Assembly: GCA_032622095.1 (NCBI GenBank)
Contig: CP136066.1
Span: 191,882,816-191,946,815, forward strand
DNA: 64,000 bases
From: Siphonodentalium dalli
Taxonomy: Eukaryota > Mollusca > Scaphopoda > Gadilida > Siphonodentaliidae
Direction of reading: 5' to 3'
This document shows, piece after piece, positions 23,560 to 35,205 of this stretch (position 1 is its first letter; every line of letters begins with the position of its first letter). The notes under the pieces are model-generated. The model did not search any database. It was given only the letters and a program-made list of their open reading frames with translations, and was not told where the DNA came from. A program made the position numbers and the translations under genes.

Positions 23560-24090
23560 AACGACCACAGTGCCGTATCCCCCAATAATACACACACCCA
23601 CTACACTACACTCATTAGCGCGCACCGCGTGTATACTGTTCTCCAAATTATTGATAGCAGTGGACCGATGGGCATTTTTATTTATAGATAATTGGCTTTT
23701 CCTGTTTAAAAGTCGAACTGCGCGACCAGGAGGTCGAGTCCGATAAAAGGTGTTGTTGGGAATTTCAATTTGTATTGTCCTTTACATTATTATGTCAACA
23801 ATGATGGTTTTTGGTTTGTGACAAGCTATGTCAATTACCAATAAAAGAAATTTAAAAGATAATTTGTAAGTCTTATATTTCAACTTTTATAGATATTTTT
23901 CGTTCTGCAGCCCACTGATGGTTGTGGTCGGAGACGGCCGAGTCGGCCGCCGGTTCGTTAATTAGGTGCTGGTTGTTATTGTTATTTTAACGGTATTCTG
24001 ATTTGGTCATTCGCGAAATCAATATATTTTATATTCTATAACCACAATCATGGGTATATAATATATGGTCTTGAGCGCGTTACCATTTCT
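23560..24090 (+). repeat. Dispersed repeat shared with 34,730-35,205
   Basis: Near-identical runs include 'aaaagtcgaactgcgcgacc' and 'ttcgttctgcagcccactga' plus 'ggtcggagacggccgagtcg'. It has no counterpart in copy B, so it is specific to copy A at this location. A B-box-like 'aggtcgagtccg' is present but no tRNA fold. Confidence 0.8.
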
Positions 24091-24522
24091 GACTATGGTC
24101 TTCTTGTGGCTTAATGAACCACATAAAAAGACAATAACCCATGCAAATATATGCAGTGGTACATGTACGGCGCTCGAGACTGGATAGATCTCGAGCATCT
24201 CAGTGTGGTTTCCCGGGTTCAAATTTTGCAGTGAATCTGGTGAACAGTTAGGAAAGCGTCATTGGAAAATATTATTGGTTATTATAAATTCTGAGCTGCC
24301 TAGCCGGAGCTGCCATGAAGCTTTTATTGTTCATTTCACAGGACAATACATCTGACCCCCACAATAATACTTCACTTGTTATGGTCACATCAGACATGCG
24401 TCGTATTCATGTAGCCGTTGTGGTCTGGTACACGTACATGTACGGAACATGATGTGTTAAACTATATCACAATCTTAAAGAGATGTTGATAAGATTGCCA
24501 AATATTCGTGACATTTCTGCCT

Positions 24523-25039
24523 TTAAAGATGGGATTAAATAACAAATTTGAAATAATTGCGTGGGTATAAAATAATAAATATGAACTGAAGAACCCTGTC
24601 CGGAAAGGCTTCTATCAATTAATATTGATTTTATTTCGAATATTTTATTGGGCCTGTTTATTTGTCTATAGAACAGACCATTCGGGTGATACCATATAGC
24701 GGTATAGAGCATTAGGCTGTTCCTATGGCTACGCACCGAACGTCAAATGTCCCAGATTGATTGGTTGTATTGTTTTATTCCATAGTTATAAGCGATAATG
24801 AGTATAATTGATGTTTATTTGTGACAAAATTACACCATAAAATTTCTGGTCTCTGTTAATAGTAACCACAATTGTTCGTTAGCTAAATAACCACACCTTT
24901 TTATACCAGAAAATATTCGAAATCAAATGAATATTAATCGATAGAAGCTTTTCCGGACAGGAGTCTTCGATTCAGATCTAATATTTTCTACCCCGATAAC
25001 TATATAATACATGTTAACAAAGAGATAATCCACCTTTAA
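24523..25039. mobile_element. TTAA-flanked foldback MITE, insertion specific to copy A
   Basis: Flanked by TTAA (24,523 and 25,036). Terminal inverted repeats of about 130 bp: left 'AAGATGGGATTAAATAAC ... CTGTCCGGAAAGGCTTCTAT', right complement 'AAGGTGGATTATCTC ... CTGTCCGGAAAAGCTTCTAT'. The sister site in copy B (about 53,817-53,824, gactttaactct) has one TTAA and no insert. Confidence 0.8.
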
Positions 25040-25274
25040 CTCTATAGTTGAAATTTGTGAGTAAATATACCAATACCAGTGATAACAATGAAACAAGTGA
25101 GAACTACCCCCGTCCATAGTAGTCCAAGTTTGATATTGTCATACAAGTAAGTGCGTCTGGATACATGGCCATGCCCGACATCGGCTTATTGTAGGTCTAA
25201 CCCCATGCAATAACATCGGGTAATACATGTCCATTTTATTGACAATTCAATCGAACAGACCAGGCACTTCCGAT

Positions 25275-25480
25275 TGAATCGCGTTGTTGTTGTTGTTGAT
25301 GGTGCTGTTGTTGCTGTTACGTGTATTTATGTTGTTGTTAATCATGTTGTTTGCGTTTTTGCTGCGATTGTTGGCGGTGGTGGCGGTTGTGTTGCTGGTG
25401 ATCGTCTTGTTGTTGTTGTGGTTTTTGTTGTTGTTGTTGCAGTTGGTGTTGTTGATGACGGTGGTGCTGTTGCATTGGCT
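25275..25480. repeat. Imperfect (GTT)n-rich microsatellite, copy A
   Basis: Degenerate gtt/gct/ggt triplets. Its paralogue at 54,062-54,345 has expanded separately. Poly-Leu, poly-Val and (reverse) poly-Gln frames result and are not taken as genes. Confidence 0.95.
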
Positions 25481-25769
25481 GTTGTATTTCTATCGTCTCA
25501 CCCATAGTATGTAGGCTGAGAGCATTGCTGAGATAGCCAGAGAATATCTGAGTTCCATACGAACTGAACCGTTGCACAGATTTGAGTTACAATAACACGT
25601 GCCGGTGCCAAGAGATAAGGAGCAATACTCATCATTCATTTTTCCAAAGAATGTAGAGCATTTTCGTTCAATAGCTGTGACACCTTGGACTGAAAATACA
25701 AAGCGTTCTTGTCGTTATGACTGTATGGTACTTATTGTTTAGACTTAAGAAGGCTTTATTGTTTATATT

Positions 25770-25999
25770 TGTTTTAGATCATGCCATGAATATATCTACT
25801 CTAGCTAGTGCCTATGCACATAGAGATAATATATTCCACCAGTACAACCCCTGGAAATTGTTTGCTGGCAGCTGGTGTGACTGGGAAGTTTTTAACATCG
25901 AACAGACACTAAATATCTCAAGTAGTCATAATACCTGTCCCTTGATAATTCATGTCACTCTACGTGAAGTTCCCAACTTGAAATTGCATAATTTAAAGT
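25770..25999 (+). CDS. Coding-like segment, 'STLA..IFHQY.PWKLF'
   Basis: An open plus-strand frame includes MNISTLASAYAHRDNIFHQY then NPWKLFAGSWCDWEVF. The DNA and protein match the inverse strand at 8,910-8,973 (IIFHQYTTWEL). The paralogous copy B stretch (54,600-54,720) has stops and indels, so that copy is dead. No splice sites could be set with confidence. Family unknown. Confidence 0.3.
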
Positions 26000-28169
26000 G
26001 ATTTCGTGAGCGATTTTGCTTTGCGTCCCTCACTATACTAGGAACATGCAGAGACCTAAGTGTGTTTGATGTGTTACACATCCGCGCCCATTTTGGCCAA
26101 TATGGTAAACGGAAGGAAATGTCATGCCTAACTCAGCATTAATTGCAGAGTTAAAATAGGTAGGGCTGAAATTGTACTGATAAATTTAATATTTTTCATA
26201 ATATAGGCCGCATTCGTCATCTCCAATTTAAACATATGACTTGATACCGGTTTTAAACCAGCATTGATGGTCGATCCCAACAGGGTCTAAGACGGCGTCA
26301 TATTACCCAGTTACCAGGGCCCTATACTATGGACCATAATAATTGTAATCACAAGGTTATGAGAGGTACACAGGAGGCGTCAAGTGCAATAGACCACTGT
26401 ATTGTAATAGTGCAGATTATACCCGTGTGTTCGTGGGCGCATTACCGATGGGTGATTGGGTTTGATCAGAATGGCATTCACACTGCGACAATCAAGCGAT
26501 TGTCTCGTGACAAACAACCTAAAGTCTGTATTAGAGTATTGACCAATTATGAAATTCGTGCAGGGACGTTGTTAGATGGTCTCCTTTGGGGGTACAAACT
26601 TGGAGTTTAAACCTGCACCTGAGACCCTCTAGCTACGTCTCTTGTACATATTATCAATAGAATACTCCAGCGATTCTGAATGACAACCCAACTAGAAATT
26701 GAAATACTTGAATTGTTGGAACAGACGATAACCATTGATAAAATATAACACAATGCACGAACAGTTACGGTGTACTCACTGAGCGATTATTTAAAAGATA
26801 CCGATTACCACTAATCAAATTGAACACGGATCACCCATACACTAGCGATACCATATCAATGAGTGTCTCCGATGAATCTTTTTTTTTCATTGGTCAATCT
26901 ATAGTCACATGTGGAAAACCTATTATTGTATTGGTCACCATGCATGTGAACGCGGCATTACAAGAAGTCGCCTATACACTTTTAGAATAAGAGTGGAGGT
27001 CTATGGTAATCGACACCTTTTGTGTGCCCCACAGAAGCTTGTGATTACAATAATTATGTTCTATAGTGTAGGGCCCAGGCGGACCATAAGCATGCAGGCC
27101 AGTAGAATGTTAGTATCATGTCTTTAATTAACTAATTAACGAGAACAAGTGCACGCTTATAACATCTCTCATGTGAAAATGAATCAATTGTGGCATGATA
27201 ACACCCAAGGCCCACGCTCTCATCTTAGACAGACCGTCAAAATCGAGACTGTATGTAATACAGCTCCATATATTGAACCAAAGGTCAATTTGCACCGCGC
27301 GCGATTTTTACGGCTGTTTTCTGTCATCCGTAGCGGTTCAAGGAGCGCGATTTTTATGTTCACACCGAACGCGACTGAATCGCATCGTCGCGCACAATAG
27401 TCAGGGTAGATACTCATTTGCACATAATTTTAATGAGCATTTGCTCAACATTATGTAAGAATTTGTTTTTCTGATTACGTTGTCAAATATAACATGACAA
27501 GTGGTATGCACGGTGCACGGACCTCCTAAATTCTCATAGAAATTGCATTTTATTGAATTTCATTCTATAATTCCAGTTTGTGAGTGTTTTAGCGGTGGTG
27601 GAGGGTGCAAATTATGGGCGAAATGACTTCACAATTAAGCTTGGTCTGCCTATTTGGAATGAATTGGGACCAAAAACAGACACGCATTGCGTTGCACTTC
27701 AGTTATCAGTCTGTCTTGTATCTTTAGCTGGGAAATACACATACCACTCTTTTATTCAGATCAAATAATCCAAACTGGAGTTATCGATCGGAAACCAAAA
27801 CTGTTAATGGACGGACAGACATACAGACATACATACAGACGCACAGACGGACGGACGGACATACTCATAACATACTACGACCTTTTTTCAAAAGGGCGTA
27901 TACAAATAAGAACAAAGTCAATCTATTTCTTTCATGTACTTTGGTGATAATTATATATTACAGACGTTTGTGTTATTTCGCATGAACCAAATTCGAAGGT
28001 ACTGAATCCCTTTAATGTTCTGGTAGAAGATTCTATGAAAGCAACATCTTTCAAAACAACACATCCTGGTTTTCAAACACAATTTCATTATGAGAATATT
28101 TATTGTTGTAAATGGTGAATTTCTTTGGATACCCGTATAATAAAAAGAAAATCTAAAGTGTTTGAGTGG
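26000..28169. other. Stretch without supported genes
   Basis: A 94-codon plus-strand frame (26,329-26,610; DHCIVIVQIIPVCSWAHYRW) has no recognisable domain. Near 26,220-26,300 is a 'tttaaacc' inverted fragment related to the 1.8-kb element end. About 27,480-27,690 is the inverse partner of 5,560-5,770. About 27,790-27,865 is a (gaca)n-like tail 'cagacatacagacataca'. Confidence 0.45.
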
Positions 28170-28174
28170 ATACC

Positions 28175-28345
28175 AACATGATCTCATTCGCGAACTTAAC
28201 AAATGTGTATGTGTCAATCACTAGATAATTTTCGTAAATGTCGTGAGGAAAACGGAACCAAAATGTGTCGACGTATATGATCATCTTCGTCTCATCAACA
28301 GCAAACCACAATTGTAAAAGTCTCGTGACCGATTTTTGAAACTTC
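28175..28345 (-). CDS. Coding-like exon, unassigned beta-rich motif (copy 3)
   Basis: On the minus strand, a possible acceptor (ttttcggaag|TTTCAAAAA) opens about 60 codons to a stop. They include LLQLWFAVDETKMIIYVD, FRFPHDIYENYLV and IDTYTFVKFANE. It aligns with the 8.6-kb copy across two strand-like blocks in the same phase. The duplicate at 57,850-58,000 has an 8-bp insertion that breaks this frame. It sits about 650 bp downstream of the Ly6-like exon, but its frame gives no expected CC..D.CN ending, so I do not join them. Confidence 0.35.
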
Positions 28346-28368
28346 CGAAAACTATTCCTATAGAGTTA

Positions 28369-28498
28369 TTATACAATGTTGTGCAAAGTGTGTGTCTTTC
28401 TTGTACGAGTCCAGGTTGCGGTGAAAAGTCATATGACTTTTCACCACAACCTGAACGAGCAGAAGAAAAATTCATACTGTACACAACACTGTATAATG
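28369..28498. repeat. Palindromic MITE, insertion specific to copy A
   Basis: Outer ends TATACAATGTTGTG and CACAACACTGTATA, with a perfect core 'aggttgcggtgaaaagtcat' and complement. Copy B reads straight across (tatgttataccctgtag), though the extra A-only DNA continues to about 28,869. Two events may therefore be involved. Confidence 0.75.
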
Positions 28499-28989
28499 AC
28501 ATTTTTATTATCCATCTGTATGTTTATCCAAATTTTGGGAATAAAACTTTTGTGGTTATTTTTGGTATTTGTCGCCACTTAATTCTCTATAAAAGCCTTA
28601 TTTGATTATCAGAAAGCATGATTTGGAACAGTAAACACGGAAATGAAAAAAAACTCAATGCGGTAGTGAAACGTCTGTTAAATCCACCAATGTTGCGCGC
28701 GCATCACAATTTCACGATTCATTTTACAATAGTTAATTAGTGACGTCACTTGGGAGTCCAATATGACATTCGGGAGTCCAATACTACTTTACCCCGGATT
28801 ATCACGTGGCGGCTTTTGCCCAATCAGAAATAGTGTCAGTTAAGTGATGGATAATAATATATATTATTGTATACCCTGTAATCAATATAACACTTACTGG
28901 GAAGAGACATTTTAAAGAGATTCCTAACTATATCATGTAATAGATGGGAGTAACACATTAATTGTCGTATTATTGCAAAGTTTACTCAC

Positions 28990-29142
28990 AAATGGTTTCC
29001 TCTACTACTTTTTCGCACGAAATACAACCAGAAGAAACCTTGCCGGATGCAACCAGCATAACTGTATCCTCTGCGCTTATATTCTCACCACACCCTGTAT
29101 CTTGTCCCATGATACATGCATAACAGTCGAAACCTGTAACAC
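28990..29142 (-). CDS. Internal exon of a Ly6/three-finger-like secreted protein (copy A)
   Basis: On the minus strand the acceptor (ttcttttatgcag) precedes a 153-nt open exon in phase 1. It is followed by T|GTGAGTAAAC, a strong donor. The product starts GVTGFDCYACIMGQDTGCGE and contains VSSGCISCEKV. The Cys spacing C-x2-C-x7-C-x21-C-x2-C-(x8-C) matches the 6.4-kb exon exactly. Family members typically act outside the cell, often GPI-linked, in adhesion, receptor modulation or immunity (general knowledge; not inferable here). The phase fits the signal-peptide exon at 41.6 kb, 12.4 kb upstream, but that linkage is unproven. A read-through would add Cys-Glu and stop. Confidence 0.72.
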
Positions 29143-29216
29143 CTGCATAAAAGAATATAAATTAGCATCATGTTGGAATTGTTTATGGAATAACAACTAC
29201 AAATCAAACAAAAGTG

Positions 29217-29449
29217 TTTTAAACCCTTTATTACCGGAGCCTCCTGATATGTTACGAAAACCCTGTGCCAATGCACTCTCTCATATATACCATAATTCAC
29301 TGGCCTAGAAAGTTTTACCTTGATCGTGTAAGCCAGTACAATCTCTTATATATGTGAGGCTCACTATGGGCGACTCGCATATACAAGAGAATGCACTGGC
29401 ACAAGGTCTTAAATGTTGCACCCGCGCAGCTCCCGTTATTAAAGGGTAA
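29217..29449. mobile_element. MITE with recurrent hairpin (copy 4), shared with copy B
   Basis: Ends 'ttaaaccctttattaccgga' and 'ctcccgttattaaagggta'. The hairpin lies at 29,330-29,402, and a second broken hairpin half is at 29,266-29,300. Same locus as the 59,588-59,701 element. Confidence 0.75.
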
Positions 29450-30065
29450 AACTGGAAACATAAGAGGATACAAAGAACGGGGGGGGATTGAAGGATAAGA
29501 CGCTCTGTTCAGTCACCGCCTGGATATTGTTATCATCGATAATCCGTAGCCGTGTACAAGCCACGCCAATATCGTATCGATCGTGGCCGCGCCGTTGTAT
29601 AGTAGACCATATACATGTAGGTCAATTGTCTCTGTATTTTAGAGTGACTGTTTCTTATGAAGCAAGTACACATGTGAAGATATATATGTGGTAATAGGCT
29701 ACATATCAGCCTGTTCTCATGAAAATCAGCACGTTATCGGCTTATAATAGGATTTCTTCCAGGTTCATAATAAGATGCCGTAGCATCCCTTCACTTTGAG
29801 TCGACAACGTGCCGAAAATGAGAGTGTTTTGGTCCACTATCGTCTTATTATAAGTGCAGCGTGGGCGCACAACGACAAGCGTGAACCGACTCACCAGATG
29901 TACGATCGTAAAAATGTGTTTTCACTGTGGCCCGCGCCGTAAAACGGAATAAAGGGCCATCCGGTTACATTGTCCCCGAAAAGGTGGCTTCATTGGGGGC
30001 ATCAGCGTTTATGAAAAAATAACAAGGACCCTAAATCCGATACTAAACTTCAGAACAAAATAGGT

Positions 30066-30345
30066 GAATCGTACCCATAGTCGAACTTGATCTGTATTTC
30101 GAGCTGATAAACTCATATACCAAATCTGTTTCATATATGATCACACAAACTAAAGTTATCATCCGGAAACCAGAAATTGACAGGTTTCTCAGTTGTAAAA
30201 GGGCCACAACTCTCACAAACATGGGCAGAGCAATCCCATATTCGAACCTGACCTGTATTTTGGGCTGATAAACTATCACACTAAATTTGATTCAGATATG
30301 ATAACACAAACTAAAGTTATCATCCGGAAACCAGAAATTGTCAGG
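30066..30345 (+). repeat. Direct tandem duplication, about 130-bp unit, two copies
   Basis: Both copies contain actaaagttatcatccggaa then accagaaattg, and 'tgtatttcgagctgataaac' or 'tgtattttgggctgataaac'. Separated by about 30 bp. Confidence 0.85.
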
Positions 30346-30867
30346 ATTATTTGCGCGATGATGCGTTGCACATGTGTAATGAACGACGAAAGGCTGATGA
30401 ATGGTTTGCACATCTGCGGTCTGGAGTTGGCCTCTTGGGTCGACAGGAAGTTGGGCGAGAAGGACCAAGAGCGAGATGAACGGACAGAGATTGCGGGAAC
30501 GATCGAGAGGAATCAGGGAGCTAAATGTGTTCCAGAGTCGGGGGCGAGTACATACATGTACACCGTGAAAGGTGAAGGTAACTGAAGAATGACCTTCACC
30601 TGATACATGTGACACGTTATTAAAAGATGACATCGTGTTTATTTGATTTGTACATCATATCCAAATATCTTAAACTGGTGAATTAATGGGGGAATGGATT
30701 TTTGTGAGTGGGAAATTGATTTCACTAGCTGCTGTAGTTCTGTGTTTTTCCAGACCAAATTTGGCTGTGAGATAGCCCTGTCGTACACTTGGGGATTTAT
30801 TATAAAATGTAAATACATGACCTATGATTTTTCTTGCATTTTCGTGATCAAATGGTGTCAATCTAGC
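30346..30867. other. Intergenic stretch
   Basis: Opposed open frames at 30,292-30,633 (both strands) without splice support. No domain recognised. Confidence 0.4.
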
Positions 30868-30965
30868 TGGGTAAACACCACTGGAATAGCCTATAGGCTT
30901 CAATTCAGTGAATTCGGTCGAAACGTTAACACTGTCGCCTATGGGATACCATTTAGTTCAGTCGA
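30868..30965 (+). repeat. Long direct repeat, left copy
   Basis: Nearly identical to 31,524-31,620 over roughly 95 bp, starting tagctgggtaaacaccactg and including 'ttcaattcagtgaattcggt'. The two copies bracket about 560 bp. Confidence 0.9.
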
Positions 30966-31523
30966 TCCTATAAGAAAATTTTGAATTTTACGAAATTTCA
31001 CGTCTAGCCATGATAAGTTGTTAATTTCATATTTTCTTATTTTCAAATGATAATGGCAATATTTTGGGACAAATTTAAAGAATAAACTCCTGGATCCGTA
31101 TGTAGAGAGAAATACAGTGATACATCTGGGAAGTATGCCTGGGCAGTACTGTAGGTACCATGAGGTTGTAAGGGGGTATAAAGCCCCCCCCCCACTTCGA
31201 TGTGTGTTAGCCCCCCTACCATTGGGGAAAGCTGACAACGGTTGACCTGGTAGCTTCCGGCACCCAGTAGCCCATATCGGGGATCGTAGCCCCACCCCAA
31301 GTTGGGAGGGGGTGATGACATCAACACTAGAGTTACCGCCGTGCAAGACTGCCATGACAAGTTTGTTAAACAGACAGTATGTCCTGCCATCTGGTAAAAT
31401 TGCATGCCTGGGGCTTTGTCTGATGTTGTATCATTATGTTTAGATATTTCAATTGACTTATGGTTGCTTCATCTTGCTACTAAAGTATTTTTAATTTAAA
31501 TTTTATGTTAATTTTGGTTGCCA
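30966..31523. other. Segment between direct repeats
   Basis: G/C-rich part (31,170-31,330) with C- and G-tracts (gccccccccccca; ggtggggctac on the reverse). Minus-strand frames of about 120-138 codons are open in two registers, so coding is unlikely. Could be an internal part of an unknown element. Confidence 0.4.
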
Positions 31524-31620
31524 ATATAGCTGGGTAAACACCACTGGAATAGCCTATAGGCTTCAATTCAGTGAATTCGGTCGAAACGTTAACACTGTCG
31601 CCTATGGGAAACCATTTAGT
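31524..31620 (+). repeat. Long direct repeat, right copy
   Basis: Differs from 30,868-30,965 by only a few bases (gggataccat versus gggaaaccat). Confidence 0.9.
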
Positions 31621-32189
31621 TAAGTGATTCCGAGAGGGTAGAAAGAACGATGAGAAGAAATAAGATAGTGTGCCAAAGACAGAAGTGATTTAGGTGAGTT
31701 AAAGGGTATATTGAAGGGCTATTACACATGTACCTAAACGAGTGAGATATTGGTAAGCTGCACCCAAGATGGCCACACAAATAGCGACCGTAAATTTAGT
31801 AATGGAATGATCTTAATCGTATGTTTGTAGCAAGTGTTGATAACATATCTGATCATTCTGATGATAACATACCGCTTTGTATTTTTTTTTCTTGTCAGCT
31901 GATCAATTTGTTCAAGTATTTGAGGCACATTAACCACCGGTATTACCCCGGTACTTGATACGATCATATCCTATCATCTCATGTCTATCGCGATTTTGCG
32001 CTACAGGAAATCAAGAAATTTATTAAGACGGGCATGTTTAAATGAGCAAAACCTATAATTTATCTCAAGTTTACATGCCTATGTATATGTGCATTTGTCA
32101 TGTATCTAGCCAACAATTAAGATTCTTTCTCCAGTCATAAACAAATTATACTAAATGACAAGCAGTAAATCAGGTGGTATTCATTTGGG
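31621..32189. other. Intergenic stretch
   Basis: No supported feature. Confidence 0.4.
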
Positions 32190-32655
32190 AACACTTTAGT
32201 GTACAATTTTGTGTACAATGATATGTACGAGGACAAGGAACATTTTATAATACACTGTCCTCGATATAATATCCAACGGATATTACTATATGAAACATTG
32301 AAACAAATTACAACAAATTTCATGGAACTTGACGCTAACGCCAAACTACGTATTCTTTTTTCTGTTGATGATCGACTTTGTAATAGGGCGGCATTAGGGC
32401 CCTCAGTAATTGTTTTCAGACAGCTTCTTATTTAAGACGCGAACAATGTGACAATAACGGGCCAATACTGGACACGAACTTGATATTTCACAATTTATGC
32501 TTGTATATTACCCATTGATTTCCATACCATGTTATATGTCTGTTTTTTCTTTATTTTTGTATGTGTACATGTATATTGCCATACCCGAATGTATTTGTTT
32601 GTGGTCGTGCAATAAAGCTATACCTATCTATCTATCTATCTATCTATCGTTGATC
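32190..32655 (+). mobile_element. LINE 3' end with (TATC)n tail
   Basis: The plus-strand frame YNDMYEDKEHFIIHCPRYNI continues for about 60 codons to a stop near 32,435. EDxEHFIxxCPxY is the post-RT C-terminal motif of CR1/L2-like LINEs. A 3' UTR of about 180 bp with 'gtgcaataaagctatac' and a (tatc)5 tail follows. 5'-truncated. Confidence 0.75.
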
Positions 32656-33999
32656 ATGTATCGTGATTCATATCGTATGATGAACAAGTGTATCGTTACA
32701 GCTGTAACGTTAGTTTATATCCTATCTCCCTACTTTACGACAATTCCCTGGGTACCACTGTTGGGCTAAATAATTAAAGACTAAGACATATTTGCGTAAT
32801 GGCAATTCTTTAATCGAATTACCGAAATTAAGACAACCATCGGCATGTGGCGCGGCCCCGATTGAACAATATGCAACCTGGGTGTACCACGCCACACGCC
32901 TAAACCAAAAAAGGTATGGCACGGCACCGGGCCGTGCCATACTAAGCACTAACCAGTCACTGGAGGAAGAGGGGGGGCAGAAGCCCACACCTGAAAGGGT
33001 GGGATGGTGGGTAGAAATTATTGACCTTGTGGTCTGTGCGAAATTCGTTTGAATGGGCAGTCGGGTATCGACAACGTCACCACGAAGACAATCAATCAAT
33101 CAAGGTACCCGACTTTCTCGTGGTTGGCGCTCAGATGTTCACTTGACCTCGAAATTTCTAAACCGCTGACCCCGGTCGCAGGTCGATACAATATTAAGGT
33201 CGACCGTCTATAAAAATCTTTTCCTTCGTAAAATTTATTTTAAATTACACCACGGCACCACCTTGCTTTCACATTTATACTGCATTCTTCACACGATGAT
33301 TACATGAATTATATCATTATTTCAATGGTCATTGTAAACACCAGATAAAGTATTTTTCCTGGGGTGGTGTCATACTGCCGACAGTGTAGATACATGTTAT
33401 TTATCAATTGAAAACTTGGTGATTGAAAATGGCGCCGGATGTCCAAAGCTCACGTGTTTCGAAATTTCTAGATCGAAAAGAACAGAATTAATGCGATGCA
33501 TGACACTCAAGGGAAATTAACTGTCTAAAATAGAATCAGCCCAAGTGGAGACCGGAAATGTAGAAATGAACTAATTTTCATACATTTATCCTGCATACGT
33601 TCTTACCATTGTATTGTAGACAGACTGTTGCTTACATTCTTATAATCAAAACAAACTGAAATTTTGAGGACATATATAAATCTGTAATCTTTTTATTTGA
33701 TCTTTCGGAAAATTAATAAAGATTATATTGAAGAACTTGAAAATTGCCCTTAAGTAGGAGACCGTCCCAATGTAGATCTTTATAACTGAATGGGAGAATC
33801 AATTTCGTATAGAAAGGATTTATCATCGCAAGACAAATTGATTTGAAAATCCGACTGTTGTAGCAATGAAGATAATTTTTCACTTTCAGTCTAAGGGTAC
33901 GTGCATACAATCGCAAATTTCCCAGGCACTCTTGTGCAGGCCTTTCGGTATAGAAAGCTACAATCTGCCAGAAACATGATACAAACAATGTTTATAATA
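32656..33999. other. Intergenic stretch with a small perfect hairpin
   Basis: About 32,911-32,940 forms a perfect stem: gtatggcacggc / gccgtgccatac. The surrounding 32,735-33,110 is less AT-rich and has open frames on both strands. This resembles element 5' sequence, but nothing specific was identified. Confidence 0.4.
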
Positions 34000-34461
34000 T
34001 GTGACCCGCCATATCAAATCCAGTCGGAAGTCGGGATTTTTTTACCCTGTGCCAATGCATTCTCTTATATATGCGAGTCGACCATAGGTCGCCTCGCATA
34101 TATAAGAGAATGCATTGGCCTAACAATTTTTTACAATTTTAATAATTTGTTCTTGTATTCCTTAACAATTTTATAATTTCACCCATACAGAGCCTCAGAC
34201 AAACATGAGCAGACGACACTCTTCTATGTGCTTCTATATATGTGTGGGGCTCCCTGCAGGGTAATGGATGTTTTTTTATTGTATGTCCTAACAATTGTAA
34301 GAAACATTTATTTAAAAAACATGATACAAAATTGTTAAGCCAATGCATTCTCTTATATATGCGAGGCGACCTATGGTCGACTCGCATATATAAGAGAATG
34401 CATTGGCACAGGGTAAAAAAATATCCCGACTTCCGACTGGATTTTGATATGGCGGTTCACA
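34000..34461. mobile_element. Foldback element carrying two recurrent hairpins (copies 5 and 6)
   Basis: Terminal inverted repeats 'gtgacccgccatatcaaatc - cagtcggaagtcggga' and complement, about 40 bp. Each arm then runs into a complete hairpin module: 34,056-34,120 and 34,340-34,408, in opposite orientations. Flanks 'atat' on both sides suggest a TA or ATAT target duplication. A palindrome made of palindromes. Confidence 0.85.
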
Positions 34462-34729
34462 TATGCATCTAGACCACACCTAACTACATGAGAAGTAAAA
34501 ACTTTGTAACTTCACCATAGTAGCGCTGCTATCGAAATTTGCATGTAAAGAGCATGAAATTATCTCACAAGAATCCATCATACAGGTATTTCAATGTAAT
34601 GTGTTAATATCATCGTTACAAGTGGAACTGCGGATACTTTAGTTATCATGGCGTGCATTACCTTGGGTAAACATGCATGTTATATGCATATTGCCTTCGT
34701 GTTATTGCACAATATGGTGTTCTGTGGCC

Positions 34730-35205
34730 ACATACCTGCGACAAATTCCGTTCAAACTCGCCAGTGTATGAACGTACCCTTAATCGTTAGCGCGTGCCGC
34801 GTGTATACTGTTCTTCAAATTCTTGAAAGCTGTGGTCCGATGGGCATTTTATTTATACATGTAGATAATTGTTTTTTCAGATTTAAAAGTCGAACTGCGC
34901 GACCAGGAGGCCGAGTCCGGTAAAAGGTGTAGTTGGGAATTTCAATTTCCTTATTTATTGTCCTTTACATTATTAAGTCAATAATGCTGATGTTTGGTTT
35001 ATGACAAGCTATGTCAATTACCAATAAAAGAAATTTAAAAGATAATTTGTAAGTCTTATATTTCAACTTGTATAGATATTTTTCGTTCTGCAGCCCACTG
35101 ATGGTTGTGGTCGGAGACGGCCGAGTCGGCCGCCTGTTCGCTAATTATATTCTATAATTACAAGCATGGGTATATAATATATGATCTTGAGCGCGTGTTC
35201 TTGTA
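34730..35205 (+). repeat. Dispersed repeat shared with 23,560-24,090
   Basis: Same order of blocks as the 23.6-kb copy, starting with gtgtatactgttctt and ending with tgggtatataatatatg(a/g)t. Confidence 0.8.

Larger units (their letters stand above)
21205..25930 (+). repeat. Segmental duplication, copy A (left part)
   Basis: Collinear, same-orientation similarity with 48,880-54,745. Blocks: 21,240-21,850 with 48,880-49,475; 21,850-23,271 with 51,920-53,271; 24,130-24,520 with 53,460-53,820; 25,040-25,930 with 53,822-54,745. Many 20-60 bp runs are identical (for example around cccgggttcaaattttgcag). Differences are substitutions, small indels and inserted elements. Confidence 0.85.
28170..29640 (+). 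repeat. Segmental duplication, copy A (right part)
   Basis: Collinear with 57,840-60,095. It carries the Ly6-like exon and the same TTAA-type MITE in both copies, so that MITE predates the duplication. Homology fades at about 29,640. Confidence 0.85.

Noticed and set aside
24205-24240. tRNA-like B box (gggttcaaatttt) in both duplication copies
   Set aside because: No matching T-stem, A box or cloverleaf could be drawn.
25274-25577. Val/Leu-rich and reverse Gln-rich frames
   Set aside because: Produced by an imperfect (GTT)n tract; the paralogous tract in copy B has a different length and phase.
31043-31405. 120-138-codon minus-strand frames
   Set aside because: Two different registers are open over the same G/C-rich stretch, so openness reflects composition.
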